Below, piece by piece: positions 1 through 9,600 of a stretch of 64,000 nucleotides of DNA (position 1 is its first letter; each line of letters opens with the position of its first letter). Position numbers and translations under genes: made by a program. The notes under the pieces were generated by a model. The model was not told the DNA's origin. It ran no database searches and saw only the letters and a program-made list of their open reading frames with translations. The stretch lies in the NCBI GenBank assembly GCA_028874915.1, contig JAPPHA010000032.1, positions 167,176 through 231,175 of the forward strand, in the 5' to 3' direction. The DNA comes from Paracoccaceae bacterium. Its GTDB lineage: Bacteria > Pseudomonadota > Alphaproteobacteria > Rhodobacterales > Rhodobacteraceae.

Positions 1-1440
1 CCGGTCGGCCCTCTCGTGAGTGATCCCGCGGGCATAGAACAGGAACCAGCTGCTGCGTCCCGGAGCCACGGTCAGCTCGACGGCCCTGTCATAGGCGGCG
101 CTGGCTTCGTCATACCGTTCCGAGTAGCGAAGCGCATCGCCGAGAGACGTATGAACGCGGAAGACATCCGGATGCGATCGGGCCAGTGTCCGAAGGACGG
201 CAATGGCCCCGTCGACATCGCCAGACTCGAACAAGGTGTCCGAGCGGCCGATCTCGGCATCGATAAACCGGGGGTCCGCGGCATCAACCCGGTCAAAGGC
301 CGCTTCCGCGAGATCGAACTGCTCGAGATTCAGCAGTATCTCGGCCGTCGCCAGGATGGCATCACTGAATTGGCCGTTCAGGTGGGTGGCCATCCTGGCG
401 TGCGCCAGCCGGACCCGCTCCGACGACCGGCTCGGAAAGTTTTCCGCGACCAGGTACATCACCTCGGCAATGCCGTCACCGGCACTGGTCACGAAGTCGA
501 AGTCCGGCAGTTCCCCGGCTTCGATCCGGTCCCGAAACGCGGAGAGCTTCGGGTTCGGGCGGGCACCCAGAATCCGATCCAGCATCGACAGCGCCGGCCC
601 GACCTGGTCCGTCTGCAGGAGTATTTGCGCCCAGGCCTCGGTGGCACCGCGGTTCAGCATGAAGTCGTCATGCTCCGCGATCCGGTTGCCAATGGCCTCG
701 GCCGCTTCAAAATCGCCGACATGCGCCAGCGCCAACATCTTGTGGTAGAGCCCGATGACCTGTGCAACTGTCAATTCAACGGGCTCTGCAACCTCTGCAT
801 CCGGTTCGGTTTCGTCCTGTTCACGACCAAGGGAATCGAAGCTGTCAATGGCCAGCGTCATCCGCCCTTTGCCGAGGTCGGTCCATCCCCGAAGCAAGCC
901 TTCGGCAATTCCGAGCACGAGCTCGAGTGTCCGCCTGTTTCGTTCGGACCAGACGACTTCGTCGCGGGTCATCGCGAGTGACGGGGACCAGATCAGATTC
1001 TCCAGGCGGATCGTTTCGGAATACGCATCCAGATGTTTCGCCGCCTGATAGAAGTCACCCGCCCCGACGGCACCGACAAAAAGGCACAGGTTTGCCAGCC
1101 AGTCGGCTACTCCCCGCGCCTCCAGTTGCCCGGCGATCTCGAAAGCGCTGTCCATGTCGCCGATGCCGACACGGGCCATGAGCGCGTCGGTCAGGATTTC
1201 CGGCATGACATGACCGGACGTCATCAGCTCGTCGAGGATGCCGCTGGCTGTCGTAAAGTCTGCGATGTGGATCGCGTGCCGTCCATTCAGGATCGCACTT
1301 GCGACACCCACGGCCCCGGACTCCCCGGTGCCTCCGTCGTCCGCACCAAGGGCCGAACCCGCCGGCAGCCACACCACGGAGACCGCGGCCGCAAAACCAA
1401 GGCCGAGGACAAGAGCGCGGGATGTCTTTGAGCAAGTCAA
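1..1440 (-). CDS. TPR-repeat exported protein (C-terminus beyond window)
   Basis: A minus-strand frame stays open from the left edge up to a TTG at 1440, giving about 480 residues with the C-terminus missing. The first ~32 residues form a signal peptide: basic start (SKTSR), hydrophobic core, then an Ala-Gly-Ser-Ala end. The visible C-terminal half has tetratricopeptide pattern (repeated A-x-x-x-Y/F-D-x-A and L-G-D-A-L-R-Y type helices), and the last visible stretch reads YDRAVEL and FYARGITHERAD, as in alphaproteobacterial TPR outer-membrane-biogenesis-like proteins. No ATG or GTG suits the signal peptide; an in-frame stop lies just upstream, so TTG at 1440 is the best start although its SD is weak. 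Likely a periplasmic scaffold; exact role unknown. The gene sits just downstream of ETF-QO on the same strand. Confidence 0.75.
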   Translation of the reverse strand, partial: MTCSKTSRALVLGLGFAAAVSVVWLPAGSALGADDGGTGESGAVGVASAILNGRHAIHIADFTTASGILDELMTSGHVMPEILTDALMARVGIGDMDSAFEIAGQLEARGVADWLANLCLFVGAVGAGDFYQAAKHLDAYSETIRLENLIWSPSLAMTRDEVVWSERNRRTLELVLGIAEGLLRGWTDLGKGRMTLAIDSFDSLGREQDETEPDAEVAEPVELTVAQVIGLYHKMLALAHVGDFEAAEAIGNRIAEHDDFMLNRGATEAWAQILLQTDQVGPALSMLDRILGARPNPKLSAFRDRIEAGELPDFDFVTSAGDGIAEVMYLVAENFPSRSSERVRLAHARMATHLNGQFSDAILATAEILLNLEQFDLAEAAFDRVDAADPRFIDAEIGRSDTLFESGDVDGAIAVLRTLARSHPDVFRVHTSLGDALRYSERYDEASAAYDRAVELTVAPGRSSWFLFYARGITHERADR

Positions 1441-1545
1441 GGCAGATTTCCGTAAAACAGGCTCCGATCACGCTATCGCCCGGACCATGAATTGGCAATC
1501 TCCGACGCCGCGCCGGCGGCGGAGAACGACCGGTCGGCCATGGTG

Positions 1546-3201
1546 TCACATGTTCGGGTAGTTCGGGCCTTCGCCTCCCTGAGGTGTTGCCCAGTCGATG
1601 TTCTGGCTGGGGTCCTTGATGTCGCAGGTCTTGCAGTGCACGCAGTTCTGGGCATTGATCTGGAATCGCGGTTCCGCGCTTTCCGGATCCTGAACCACTT
1701 CATAGACACCGGCCGGGCAATAACGTTCCGCGGGCTCCGCAAATCGGGGAAGGTTGACACGGATCGGCACATCCGGATCCCGGAGCCGCAAGTGGCATGG
1801 TTGGTCTTCCTCGTGATTGGTGCCCGAATAGCTGACACTGGTCAGGCGGTCGAAACTGATGACTCCGTCAGGTCTCGGATAGTCGATCGGGCGGTGTTCT
1901 GACGCATTGCCGGTCGAGGCGGCGTCGGACCGCCCGTGCCTGAGCGTGCCCAGGGGATTCCATCCGGTCAGACTGGCAACCCACATATCCAATCCGCCGA
2001 GGGCAAGGGATGCGACGAGTCCGTATCGTGACCAGAGCGGTTTGACATTCCGGACCGGTTTCAGGTCGCGGGCGATCGGACCGGTCCGAAGACTCCGGTC
2101 ATAGGCAGTGAGTTCATCGCCGGACCGGCCGGACGCGATGGCGTCCGCCGCCGCCTCGGCGGCGGCGATCCCGGAGAGCATGGCGTTGTGGTTTCCCTTG
2201 ATTCTCGGAACGTTGACGAGGCCCGCGGAACAGCCGAGCAGGGCCCCCCCGGGAAAGACCGACTTGGGAATTGACTGCCAGCCACCCTCGGTGATGGCCC
2301 GCGCACCATAGGCGATCCGCTTGCCGCCCTCGAGGAGGGGACGGATTTCCGGGTGGTGCTTGAACTGCTGAAACTCCATGTAGGGGTAGAGATGGGGATT
2401 CTTGTAGTTCAGGTGCACGACGAATCCGATGAACAGCTGGTGATCGGCGGCGTGGTAGATGAAGGACCCACCACCGGCCCTTCCCGCAAGCGGCCATCCC
2501 ATCGTGTGGACGACCGTACCTTGCCGGTGTTTCTCGGGGTCGATCTCCCAGATTTCCTTCATCCCGATACCAAATTTCGGGACATCGCAGTCCTCCGCCA
2601 GCCCGAACCGGGCAATGGCCTGTTTCGACAGGGAGCCGCGGACTCCCTCCGCCAGGAAAACGTAGCGCCCACGGACCTCCATCCCCGGTTCATGGTTGGG
2701 ACCCGGGGTTCCGTCCTTCTGCAGTCCAAACTCTCCGGCGACGACACCGGCGAGCTCGCCATCGTCGCCGAACAGCAGTTCCGAGCACGCCATCCCGGCG
2801 AAAATCTCGACGCCAAGCGCTTCGGCTTCACCGGCCAGCCACCGGCAGAGGTTACCCATCGACACGATGTAGTTGCCGTGATTGCTCAGCAGTGGCGGCA
2901 TCGGGGTATTGGGGATGCGGATCGACCCGGCCTCGCCGAGAACCAGGAACCGGTCGCGGGTGACCGGGACGTCGAGGGGAGCCCCTTTTGCCTTCCAGTC
3001 TGGAATCAACTGGTCCAGACCCGCCGGGTCGAGAACTGCCCCCGACAGCGTGTGGGCGCCAACCTCGGAGCCCTTCTCCAGGACCACCACCTCCAGGTCC
3101 GGATTCACCTGCTTCAGCCGGATGGCCGCTGACAGTCCGGCAGGACCGGCCCCAACGATCGCCACGTCGTATTCGATGGATTCCCGCTCCGGCTTGGTCA
3201 T
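1546..3201 (-). CDS. Electron transfer flavoprotein-ubiquinone oxidoreductase
   Basis: 551 residues, full length for ETF-QO (ETFDH). This inner-membrane-associated FAD and 4Fe-4S protein passes electrons from reduced ETF (acyl-CoA and dimethylglycine-type dehydrogenases) to ubiquinone. An FAD-binding GAGPAG motif is at residues 17-22. The C-terminal iron-sulfur domain has Cys495, Cys520, Cys523 and Cys526 (CPAGVYEV and CVHCKTCDIKDP), and the protein ends in the family-typical GGEGPNYPNM. The ATG at 3201 follows an AGGA-like SD (AGGATTGGCAAGAG). No etfA or etfB is in the window. Identification is very secure; regulation is not visible. Confidence 0.97.
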   Translation of the reverse strand: MTKPERESIEYDVAIVGAGPAGLSAAIRLKQVNPDLEVVVLEKGSEVGAHTLSGAVLDPAGLDQLIPDWKAKGAPLDVPVTRDRFLVLGEAGSIRIPNTPMPPLLSNHGNYIVSMGNLCRWLAGEAEALGVEIFAGMACSELLFGDDGELAGVVAGEFGLQKDGTPGPNHEPGMEVRGRYVFLAEGVRGSLSKQAIARFGLAEDCDVPKFGIGMKEIWEIDPEKHRQGTVVHTMGWPLAGRAGGGSFIYHAADHQLFIGFVVHLNYKNPHLYPYMEFQQFKHHPEIRPLLEGGKRIAYGARAITEGGWQSIPKSVFPGGALLGCSAGLVNVPRIKGNHNAMLSGIAAAEAAADAIASGRSGDELTAYDRSLRTGPIARDLKPVRNVKPLWSRYGLVASLALGGLDMWVASLTGWNPLGTLRHGRSDAASTGNASEHRPIDYPRPDGVISFDRLTSVSYSGTNHEEDQPCHLRLRDPDVPIRVNLPRFAEPAERYCPAGVYEVVQDPESAEPRFQINAQNCVHCKTCDIKDPSQNIDWATPQGGEGPNYPNM

Positions 3202-4825
3202 CTCTTGCCAATCCTCCTATGCATTTGCCGTTCCTCGTTTCCTCACGCCAAAAGGCCCGGCCATTACCATTTCCAGCGTCCGCTTCTTTGGGCAAAACGG
3301 CCGTCGCACAATAAGGATCACCGGTCTACCCGGCAACGCCTTCTCCATTTCATGCAACACGTCCGCCTCTCCGACCGTTTGCCCTTAACATATCAGGCGT
3401 CCCGACCGTACCAACCGTGTTCTCCGTGCATCACGACCCTGTTGTGGTGGCCGAAGAGCCCGGCATTTGCCGTTCCGGGCATCCTGTCGTTTTCCCGGGC
3501 CGTTGTGGCGCTGTGACGCCAATCGTTGCTGCCACCGAAGACCGTCCTGTCCCTCATTGTGATCCGGCCCAGCCTCTGCCGTCCAGCTGTGGAATGTTAC
3601 CGCAGCATAAGCCCGATCCACGCGTCAATTCCGACAAAAAATTGCTCACATCTTGGTTATCTCGTGGGGCAGCCGACTACCGTGTCGTCTCGTCATGCCC
3701 CGGACCCGGAAAGGGTGGATCATTGTCCGCCCATGAAGACCGTGCTGGCTGCCGGGCATGTGCCCTTGGCACCCGAAGCACGATGTGACCATGCCGTTAC
3801 ATCTCTCGATAAGGGAACCCGGAAGTCCCGGAGCGGATGGCCAATCGTCTTGCCGCCCGGCCTGCCGGCATCCCTGCAGGAGGCCGTTGAACGCCTGTTC
3901 GGTTCATCAATCTCTGGATGGAACGACCCATTCCTGATGCGCAGTCCGGAGAATGTCCGCGGCGAGTTCAGCCTTACGGCCCTGGTCTACGGTCTTCACA
4001 GGCCCATCAGTCTCCCGGGCCTTCTGCCCCCGCTGACCGCCACTCGCGGCTGAAGTGGCGCGTGAACATCTGGCGTAGTCGGGCAAGGATCCCGGCGAAA
4101 GCCATCGTCATTGCGTCATCGTGGTCAACAACCGCGAAACTGCCAAGAAAGCCTCATCGTCAGGTTGCGCCGGGCAAGGGTCAGAGTTCCTTTTGGACAT
4201 TCGCGAGTCTTGCCCTTGAATTGGGAAGCGTCGGACACGACATCCCGATTCACTTTCGGAGGCCTCGCACACGCCGGCCGAACTCGCTCAAATGCCGCCA
4301 CTTGACGCCATGGATTGCAGAAATCTCGAGAGGTCTTGAATGGTGATACAACGACATGATCGCATGGACGGCTCTCCTGAAATGAGCGCTGGCCTGACCG
4401 TTCGATGCCTGCAATCGCGGCTCAACCCGGTCAGTGCGGTCTGCCAAACGTCCAGTCCCTTCACACTCGTCGAGCGAAACCCACTCCTCACGGCAGCCGC
4501 AGAGCCTGACGGTCTCCGTTTTCGCGGGTCGACGAAAGATTGCACTCTCTCGGCTGAAACTTCCGGGTGATACGGGTATTCGGTGATGCCAGCCGCCCGA
4601 AACAAGCGGCCGCAATCAAAACTGCAAACTGTCCGGATTGCCGAATTGGCATTTGCGCGGGCGGGATTTTCGATTATTTACACAGCCGCGTTTCCAAGTC
4701 GACGTTCCTGACCAATGTGTCCGCGCAAGCGCCAGGCCAGGTTTCTTCCCCGACATTGTCAACGTCTTCACGGAATGCCGCATGGGGCGGTACTCCACCC
4801 AAAACTGTCGTGAAAGGACACGATC
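3202..4825. other. Long non-coding stretch between ETF-QO and cspA
   Basis: 1.6 kb in which open frames are short, overlap on several frames and give no recognisable protein. Both flanking genes point away from it, so it must hold the ETF-QO promoter and the cspA promoter plus any long cold-shock 5' leader. Near its right end lies one copy of a ~100-bp dispersed repeat (4713-4813). Nothing else could be supported. Confidence 0.5.
4713..4813 (+). repeat. Dispersed ~100-bp repeat, copy 1 (upstream of cspA)
   Basis: Aligned by eye with 35753-35851, both on the plus strand. Shared blocks are tgtccgc, ccagg, gacgtc/aacgtc, cgcatggggcggt and aactgtcgtg, about 70 percent identical overall. Each copy lies upstream of a plus-strand gene (cspA here, a BASS transporter there). 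It is too short and diverged to assign to a known element; it could be a relic of a mobile or regulatory element. Confidence 0.5.
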
Positions 4826-5035
4826 ATGTCAATTGGTTCAGTCAAATGGTTCAATCATGCCAAGGGCTACGGTTTCATCGAGCCTGAGGACGGCTCCCGG
4901 GATGCGTTTGTCCATATCAGCGCCGTCGAGAGAGCGGGTCTGTCCACGTTGAACGAAGGTCAGAGGGTCTCTTTCGAGCTCGTGCCCGGAAGGAATGGAA
5001 AGATGTCTGCCGAGAACCTCACACTCGCCGATTGA
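4826..5035 (+). CDS. Cold-shock domain protein (CspA family)
   Basis: 69 residues forming one complete OB-fold cold-shock domain. It opens GSVKWFN, carries the RNP1-like KGYGFIEP at about 13-20 and the RNP2-like FVHISAVE near 28-35. It binds single-stranded RNA/DNA in the cytoplasm and acts as an RNA chaperone. An AAAGGA SD lies 8 nt before the ATG. The last residues (SAENLTLAD) match the usual family end. A single-gene unit; cold or stationary-phase induction would be typical of the family but is not shown by the sequence. Confidence 0.95.
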   Translation: MSIGSVKWFNHAKGYGFIEPEDGSRDAFVHISAVERAGLSTLNEGQRVSFELVPGRNGKMSAENLTLAD

Positions 5036-5603
5036 CGCCACGCCCTACCGTCAGGCGGCCAGGAACCGGCAAGGGGACGAACCGAATCCCGATCCGTTCT
5101 GTCTCGCCGAGGGAGACTGGCTCTTCGCGCCGGTCGTTGAGTTCCGTCCTCCCCGTCTTGGCACCGACGGTGAGTCACAGAACCTCTTCGACCGACGCCT
5201 CATGATTTTCCGCAGAGGAGTCGGTTCCCGTGGCGCGAAGTGAATCGTGTGCGGGCCGGCCGGAGTTGACCCTTTTTCAACGGTTCTCCGAAATTCGGAC
5301 GCCGACGGGCTCCGTCGTCAGCGACGAGGCGACGATGGTGGTGCGACGCGACCCGGGCGTTGCCGGTGCCGTTGCCCCTGGCCAAGAAGGGTCAACACCG
5401 CCCCTTGCGGAGCGGCCGGGAACTTGAAGTCCGGCCAGTGCCCGGTCGGTCATTCGGTTGGACTGCCTGATCAGGGGCCGAATGCCATGGCCCGCCAGGT
5501 TCCCGCACCAACTGGGATGATGCGAGCGCATCGGCCCAACACGACGGCATCATTTTGCGTTCCCTCGACCCTGAAGGTGCCAACCACTCCCCGATTGACG
5601 TTG
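5036..5603. other. Non-coding stretch downstream of cspA with an inverted repeat
   Basis: 570 bp between convergent cspA and the ABC ATPase gene; no credible protein on either strand. A perfect 10-bp inverted repeat, GTTGACCCTT at 5265-5274 and AAGGGTCAAC at 5387-5396, is separated by 112 nt of GC-rich sequence. It may be two ends of a small decayed element or the base of a structured RNA; neither can be shown. Confidence 0.4.
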
Positions 5604-7253
5604 TCAGGTCGTCGCCGCCTCTCCGACATTGTCAACACCCCGTTCCTCCAGAAGGGTCGTCAGCCAGTCCGGATCCATTTCCGGAACGGACGACAGCAGA
5701 AGGTCGGTATAGGGATGGTGGGGCGGTTTGAACATTTCGGACTTTTGACCCTGTTCCACAACACGGCCCTGTTTCATCACTACCACTTCGTCGGCGATTG
5801 ACCGCACTGTGGCGAGATCGTGGGTAATGAACATGTAGGCCAGGTTGAGATCCTGCTGCAATCGGTCGAGCAGTCTAAGGATGCCCTCTGCGACCAGCTG
5901 GTCCAGGGCACTCGTCACCTCATCACAGATGATGAACGTCGGATCGGCCGCAAGTGAACGGGCGATTCCGACCCGCTGCTTCTGACCACCCGACAGTTCG
6001 GGCGGATAGCGACCGTAAAACTTCGACGGATCGAGCTCGATCATGTCGAGCAGTTCGTCCACCCGGTTCTTCAGATCGGTTCCCTTCAGGCCGCCGTAGA
6101 ACTCCGCTGGCCGGCCAATGATGTCTCCAATCCGAATCTTCGGATTCAGGGCTGTGTCAGCCATCTGGTAGATCATCTGGGCCTGCCGCAACTGGTCCTT
6201 GGTTCGGGCCAGGTAGCTGGCGGGAAGTTCCTCGCCCTGGAACAGGATCCGGCCCTTTGTCGGTGGCAAGAGGCCCGTGATGCACCGGGCAGCGGTCGAC
6301 TTGCCCGAACCCGATTCACCCACGACGGCGACGGTCATGCCCGCGTGGACGTCGAAGGACACGTCCTCGAGAACCTTCACGGGTCCATAGGACGCATCGA
6401 TGTTCTCGACCGTAACGACCGGCACGGCCTCATCGCCGGGCCGGTCCTTCTCGGCCCGCTGGAAACTGCGTACGGCCCAAAGGCTCTTCGTATAATCCTC
6501 CTGCGGGTTCTCGAGCATCGACCGGGTGTCGGATTCCTCGACCTGGTCGCCCTTGAGCAGCACCTTGATCACGTCGGCCATTTGCGCCACCACGGCGAGA
6601 TCGTGGGTGATGTAGATGGCGGCCGTGTTGAACTGGTCGACGATGTCGCGAATCGCAGCGAGGACTTCGATCTGCGTCGTCACGTCGAGTGCGGTCGTCG
6701 GTTCGTCGAAAATGATCAGGTCCGGCCGGCAGGACATGGCCATCGCGGTCATCGCCCGCTGCAACTGACCGCCGGAAACCTGGTGCGGATAGCGGAATCC
6801 GATCTCTCGCGGGTTGGGCAAGCGAAGGCGCTGGTAGAGTTCCATCGCGTCTTCCTGGCTCTCCATGCGCTTGCGGATTCGATAATGGACCGGTGCTTCG
6901 GTGTGCTGGTCGATAAGCTTGTGGGCCGGATTGAAGGAAGCCGCCGCCGATTGCGCGACATAGGCGATCCGCGACCCGCGCAACCGCCGCCGGTCCGTTT
7001 CGGATGTCGTGGTCAGTTCCAGGCCGTCGAACTCGACCGAGCCGCCCGAAATCCGGCAGCCATCGCGCGCGAAGCCCATGGCGGCCAGCCCGATTGTCGA
7101 CTTTCCGGCGCCGGACTCTCCGATCAGCCCCATGACCTCACCGCGGCGCAGCAACAGGTCCACGCCATGAACGATCTCGAACCACTTCTCTTCGGCATAG
7201 GCCTCGATCCGGAGGCCCTCGATCTTGAGAAGTACGTTACCTTTTTCTGCCAT
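5604..7253 (-). CDS. Peptide-type ABC transporter, fused double ATPase
   Basis: 549 residues with two full ABC domains in one chain, equivalent to DppD plus DppF (YejF-type arrangement). Domain 1: Walker A GESGAGKST at 45-53, signature VSGGQLQRA, Walker [12 protein letters not shown]. Domain 2: Walker [10 protein letters not shown] near 309-317, signature LSGGQKQR, Walker B FIICDEVTSALD. It is the cytoplasmic energy-coupling part of the importer formed with the two permeases just upstream on the same strand (5 nt and 12 nt gaps). The binding protein is transcribed divergently at 9601. Substrate unknown; the family takes peptides, opines, nickel or oligosaccharides. Confidence 0.93.
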   Translation of the reverse strand: MAEKGNVLLKIEGLRIEAYAEEKWFEIVHGVDLLLRRGEVMGLIGESGAGKSTIGLAAMGFARDGCRISGGSVEFDGLELTTTSETDRRRLRGSRIAYVAQSAAASFNPAHKLIDQHTEAPVHYRIRKRMESQEDAMELYQRLRLPNPREIGFRYPHQVSGGQLQRAMTAMAMSCRPDLIIFDEPTTALDVTTQIEVLAAIRDIVDQFNTAAIYITHDLAVVAQMADVIKVLLKGDQVEESDTRSMLENPQEDYTKSLWAVRSFQRAEKDRPGDEAVPVVTVENIDASYGPVKVLEDVSFDVHAGMTVAVVGESGSGKSTAARCITGLLPPTKGRILFQGEELPASYLARTKDQLRQAQMIYQMADTALNPKIRIGDIIGRPAEFYGGLKGTDLKNRVDELLDMIELDPSKFYGRYPPELSGGQKQRVGIARSLAADPTFIICDEVTSALDQLVAEGILRLLDRLQQDLNLAYMFITHDLATVRSIADEVVVMKQGRVVEQGQKSEMFKPPHHPYTDLLLSSVPEMDPDWLTTLLEERGVDNVGEAATT

Positions 7254-7258
7254 GTCGG

Positions 7259-8320
7259 TTACTCCTTCAGGCCTGACGAGCGGAACAGCATCCAGTCAAC
7301 GACCATGTTGACAGCCACGGTCAGCAGGGCAATCGCCCCGGCAGGAATCAGCGGCGTGAGTTCGCCGAAGGAGATGAGCGTCGCGTTCTCACGCACCATG
7401 GATCCCCAGTCAGCCGTCGGGGGCTGAATTCCCAGCCCAAGGAACGACAGCCCCGCCACGAGCAGGAACACGAAGCAGAACTCAAGCCCGAACTCGGCGA
7501 TGAGCGGTGCTGTCGAATTCGGAAGAATCTCCCTCCGAATCAGGTACCACATGCCTTCGCCGCGCAGCTTTGCGGCCTCGATGTAGTCCATCACTACAAC
7601 GTTTCCGGCAACGGCCCGCGTCAGCCGATACACGCGCGGCGAGTAGATCACGCCGATGATGATCACCAGAATGACGAGATTTGTCCCGAAGATGCTGAGC
7701 AGCAGCAGCGCGAAGATGAGCGACGGGATCGACATGACAACATCGATCACCCGACCCATGGCCTGGTCGAACCAGCCCTGCTTGACAGCCGCGATCATGC
7801 CCAGGAGAGCACCGATGAAGAACGCGATCGCTGTCGCGACCAGCGCGAGCCCGACGGTGTTCCGAGCGCCGTAGACCAGCCGGCTGAACATGTCACGGCC
7901 AAGCTGGTCGGCACCGAGCAGCATGTTTTCGTCGGCTGGGGCAAAGGACTGCGAAATGACCTCGGCTTCGCCGTAAGGTGCGATCACCGGCGCGAAGATT
8001 CCAAGGACGGCGTAAGTGAAGATCACGAACATCCCGAAGGCGGCGGTCAGCGGCGCTGTCCTCAGCGCCCGCGCCGTTTGCGGCCCTGAAATGACGATCA
8101 GGAATTCGCGGAAGGAATACGCAGTCCCGGCAGCCAGGGCGAGGAGCCCGGCAGCGATTGTGACGGCCCAGAGTGCGTCTTCGCCTCCGATGATCCCCAT
8201 CACGAAGGACGCAAGCGTCAAGGAGAAGAGGATCAGAAAGGCGGGACGCTGCTTGTAATGGGCTGCGAGGCACGAACCGCCGATGAGCAGGGCATAGTAG
8301 CCGATGATGAAGTAATTCAT
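7259..8320 (-). CDS. ABC transporter permease, DppC-type, with N-terminal extension
   Basis: 353 residues, about 60-70 longer than usual DppC permeases. The typical binding-protein-dependent transport domain occupies roughly 100-350, with the EAA-like loop (EAAKLRGEGMWYLIRREILPN) and the family segments LGADQLGRDMFSRLVYGAR and LSFLGLGIQPP. The extra N-terminal ~80 residues form about three hydrophobic segments (YFIIGYYALLIGG, FLILFSLTLASFVMGIIG, LWAVTIAAGLLALAAG), an additional membrane module not normally present. It pairs with the DppB-type permease at 8333-9289 and the fused ATPase at 5604-7253. Confidence 0.92.
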   Translation of the reverse strand: MNYFIIGYYALLIGGSCLAAHYKQRPAFLILFSLTLASFVMGIIGGEDALWAVTIAAGLLALAAGTAYSFREFLIVISGPQTARALRTAPLTAAFGMFVIFTYAVLGIFAPVIAPYGEAEVISQSFAPADENMLLGADQLGRDMFSRLVYGARNTVGLALVATAIAFFIGALLGMIAAVKQGWFDQAMGRVIDVVMSIPSLIFALLLLSIFGTNLVILVIIIGVIYSPRVYRLTRAVAGNVVVMDYIEAAKLRGEGMWYLIRREILPNSTAPLIAEFGLEFCFVFLLVAGLSFLGLGIQPPTADWGSMVRENATLISFGELTPLIPAGAIALLTVAVNMVVDWMLFRSSGLKE

Positions 8321-8332
8321 GGCAATCTCTCC

Positions 8333-9289
8333 CTACTTCGGATGGCGCAGGCGCGGGTTGGTGAGGATGGCGCCCACGTCGGCCGCCAGGTTGAGAAGGA
8401 TGAAGGTGGCCGCGAAGATCAGGCAGCAGGCCTGGACCACCGGGAAGTCACGCTTCGTTACCGCGTCGACCAGCAGCTGGCCGATCCCCGGGTACACGAA
8501 AACGACCTCAACGAGGACAACACCGGTTATGAGATAGGCAAGGTTGAGTGCCACCACATTGATAATCGGCGCCCAGGCATTGGGCAGCGCGTGCAGCGTG
8601 ATCACCTTCCAGCCCGGCGCCCCCTTGAGGCGAGCCATCTCGATATAGGGCGATGCGAGCAGGTTGATGATGGCGGCACGGGTCATCCGCATCATGTGCG
8701 CGACAACGACCAGAACCATGGTCAGCGCCGGCAGGAACGTCGCCTCCAGAAGTTCGAAAAACGTCATGCTGCTACTCAGCTTGGCGATGGATGGGAACCA
8801 GCCCGTCTTAACCGAGAAGTAGAGGATCAGGATGTAGCCAAGGAAAAATTCCGGTGACGAAATCGAAGTCAGCGTCGCCACATTTGCGACCCGGTCGAAA
8901 ATGGTGTTGCGGAGAAGGGCAACGATGATCCCGAGAAGAATTGCGACGGGTACCGCGATAACGGCAGCATAGGCCGCAAGGAAAAGCGTGTTCGCGAACC
9001 GCGGCCCGATCACGTCGGCAACCGGTTGCTGGTTGAGAAGGGAGACACCGAAGTCCCCAACGATGGCGCCGGCCAGCCAGTCGATGTATCGGACCGGGGC
9101 CGAGCGGTCGAGACCCATTTCCGTGCGGAGAGCCGCCAAGGTTTCCTCGGTCGCGCCCTGGCCGAGAACCGCCTGTGCGATGTCACCCGGCAGCAGTTCG
9201 ACCGCCCCGAAGATCAGGGCCGAGATCACAAGCAGTGTCAAAATGCCCAGGCCCAGCCGTAACAGAATAATTCGACCGACGTCAGCCAT
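8333..9289 (-). CDS. ABC transporter permease, DppB-type
   Basis: 318 residues; inner-membrane permease of a peptide-type importer. It begins RIILLRLGLGILTLLVIS and has the family features LPGDIAQAVLG, the EAA loop EMARLKGAPGWKVITLHALPN and VFVYPGIGQLLVDAV. The ATG at 9289 is preferred over one 16 codons upstream because GGGAGGA lies 6 nt before it and the upstream residues are not permease-like. First gene of the permease-permease-ATPase operon, divergent from the binding protein gene at 9601. Confidence 0.93.
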   Translation of the reverse strand: MADVGRIILLRLGLGILTLLVISALIFGAVELLPGDIAQAVLGQGATEETLAALRTEMGLDRSAPVRYIDWLAGAIVGDFGVSLLNQQPVADVIGPRFANTLFLAAYAAVIAVPVAILLGIIVALLRNTIFDRVANVATLTSISSPEFFLGYILILYFSVKTGWFPSIAKLSSSMTFFELLEATFLPALTMVLVVVAHMMRMTRAAIINLLASPYIEMARLKGAPGWKVITLHALPNAWAPIINVVALNLAYLITGVVLVEVVFVYPGIGQLLVDAVTKRDFPVVQACCLIFAATFILLNLAADVGAILTNPRLRHPK

Positions 9290-9600
9290 CGTGTCCTCCC
9301 TAAGCCCTGATTGTCGTCCGTCTGCGGCCGTTGCCATCCGGTCGTCCGACGGGCCCGCGGCGATTGGCCTCGCTTCGAGTCCGGGTCAGCCCAACCGGAA
9401 TCCGGGCGCCCCTGTCAATTCTCTGGTCGGTGATCAAGGGATTTCACGCACGGCCGCAAGTGCTATCCCCGACGACCAACGGCCTGTCGTCACCGACGCG
9501 AAGGCTTCAAATACGGTCGCAAATGGGTTTATTCGCAAGCGGATTTTCTCTATTCTCAGCGCATGCATATTCACGTTCAGACTAAGGGAGAACCATCACG
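9290..9600. other. Divergent promoter region of an ABC importer
   Basis: 311 bp between the permease operon (minus) and its solute-binding protein (plus). It must carry both promoters. A possible plus-strand promoter is TTTATT and TATTCT with 17 nt spacing around 9528-9556, about 45 nt upstream of the binding-protein start. The match to sigma70 consensus is modest. An AAGGGAGAA SD precedes the plus-strand ATG. Confidence 0.4.

Noticed and set aside
16-981. A 321-codon plus-strand open frame at the left edge
   Set aside because: The minus strand carries a continuous TPR protein with signal peptide through the whole stretch; the plus frame has no family character.
6345-7427. A 360-codon plus-strand open frame
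   Set aside because: Antisense to the fused ABC ATPase, whose Walker and signature motifs are unmistakable on the minus strand.
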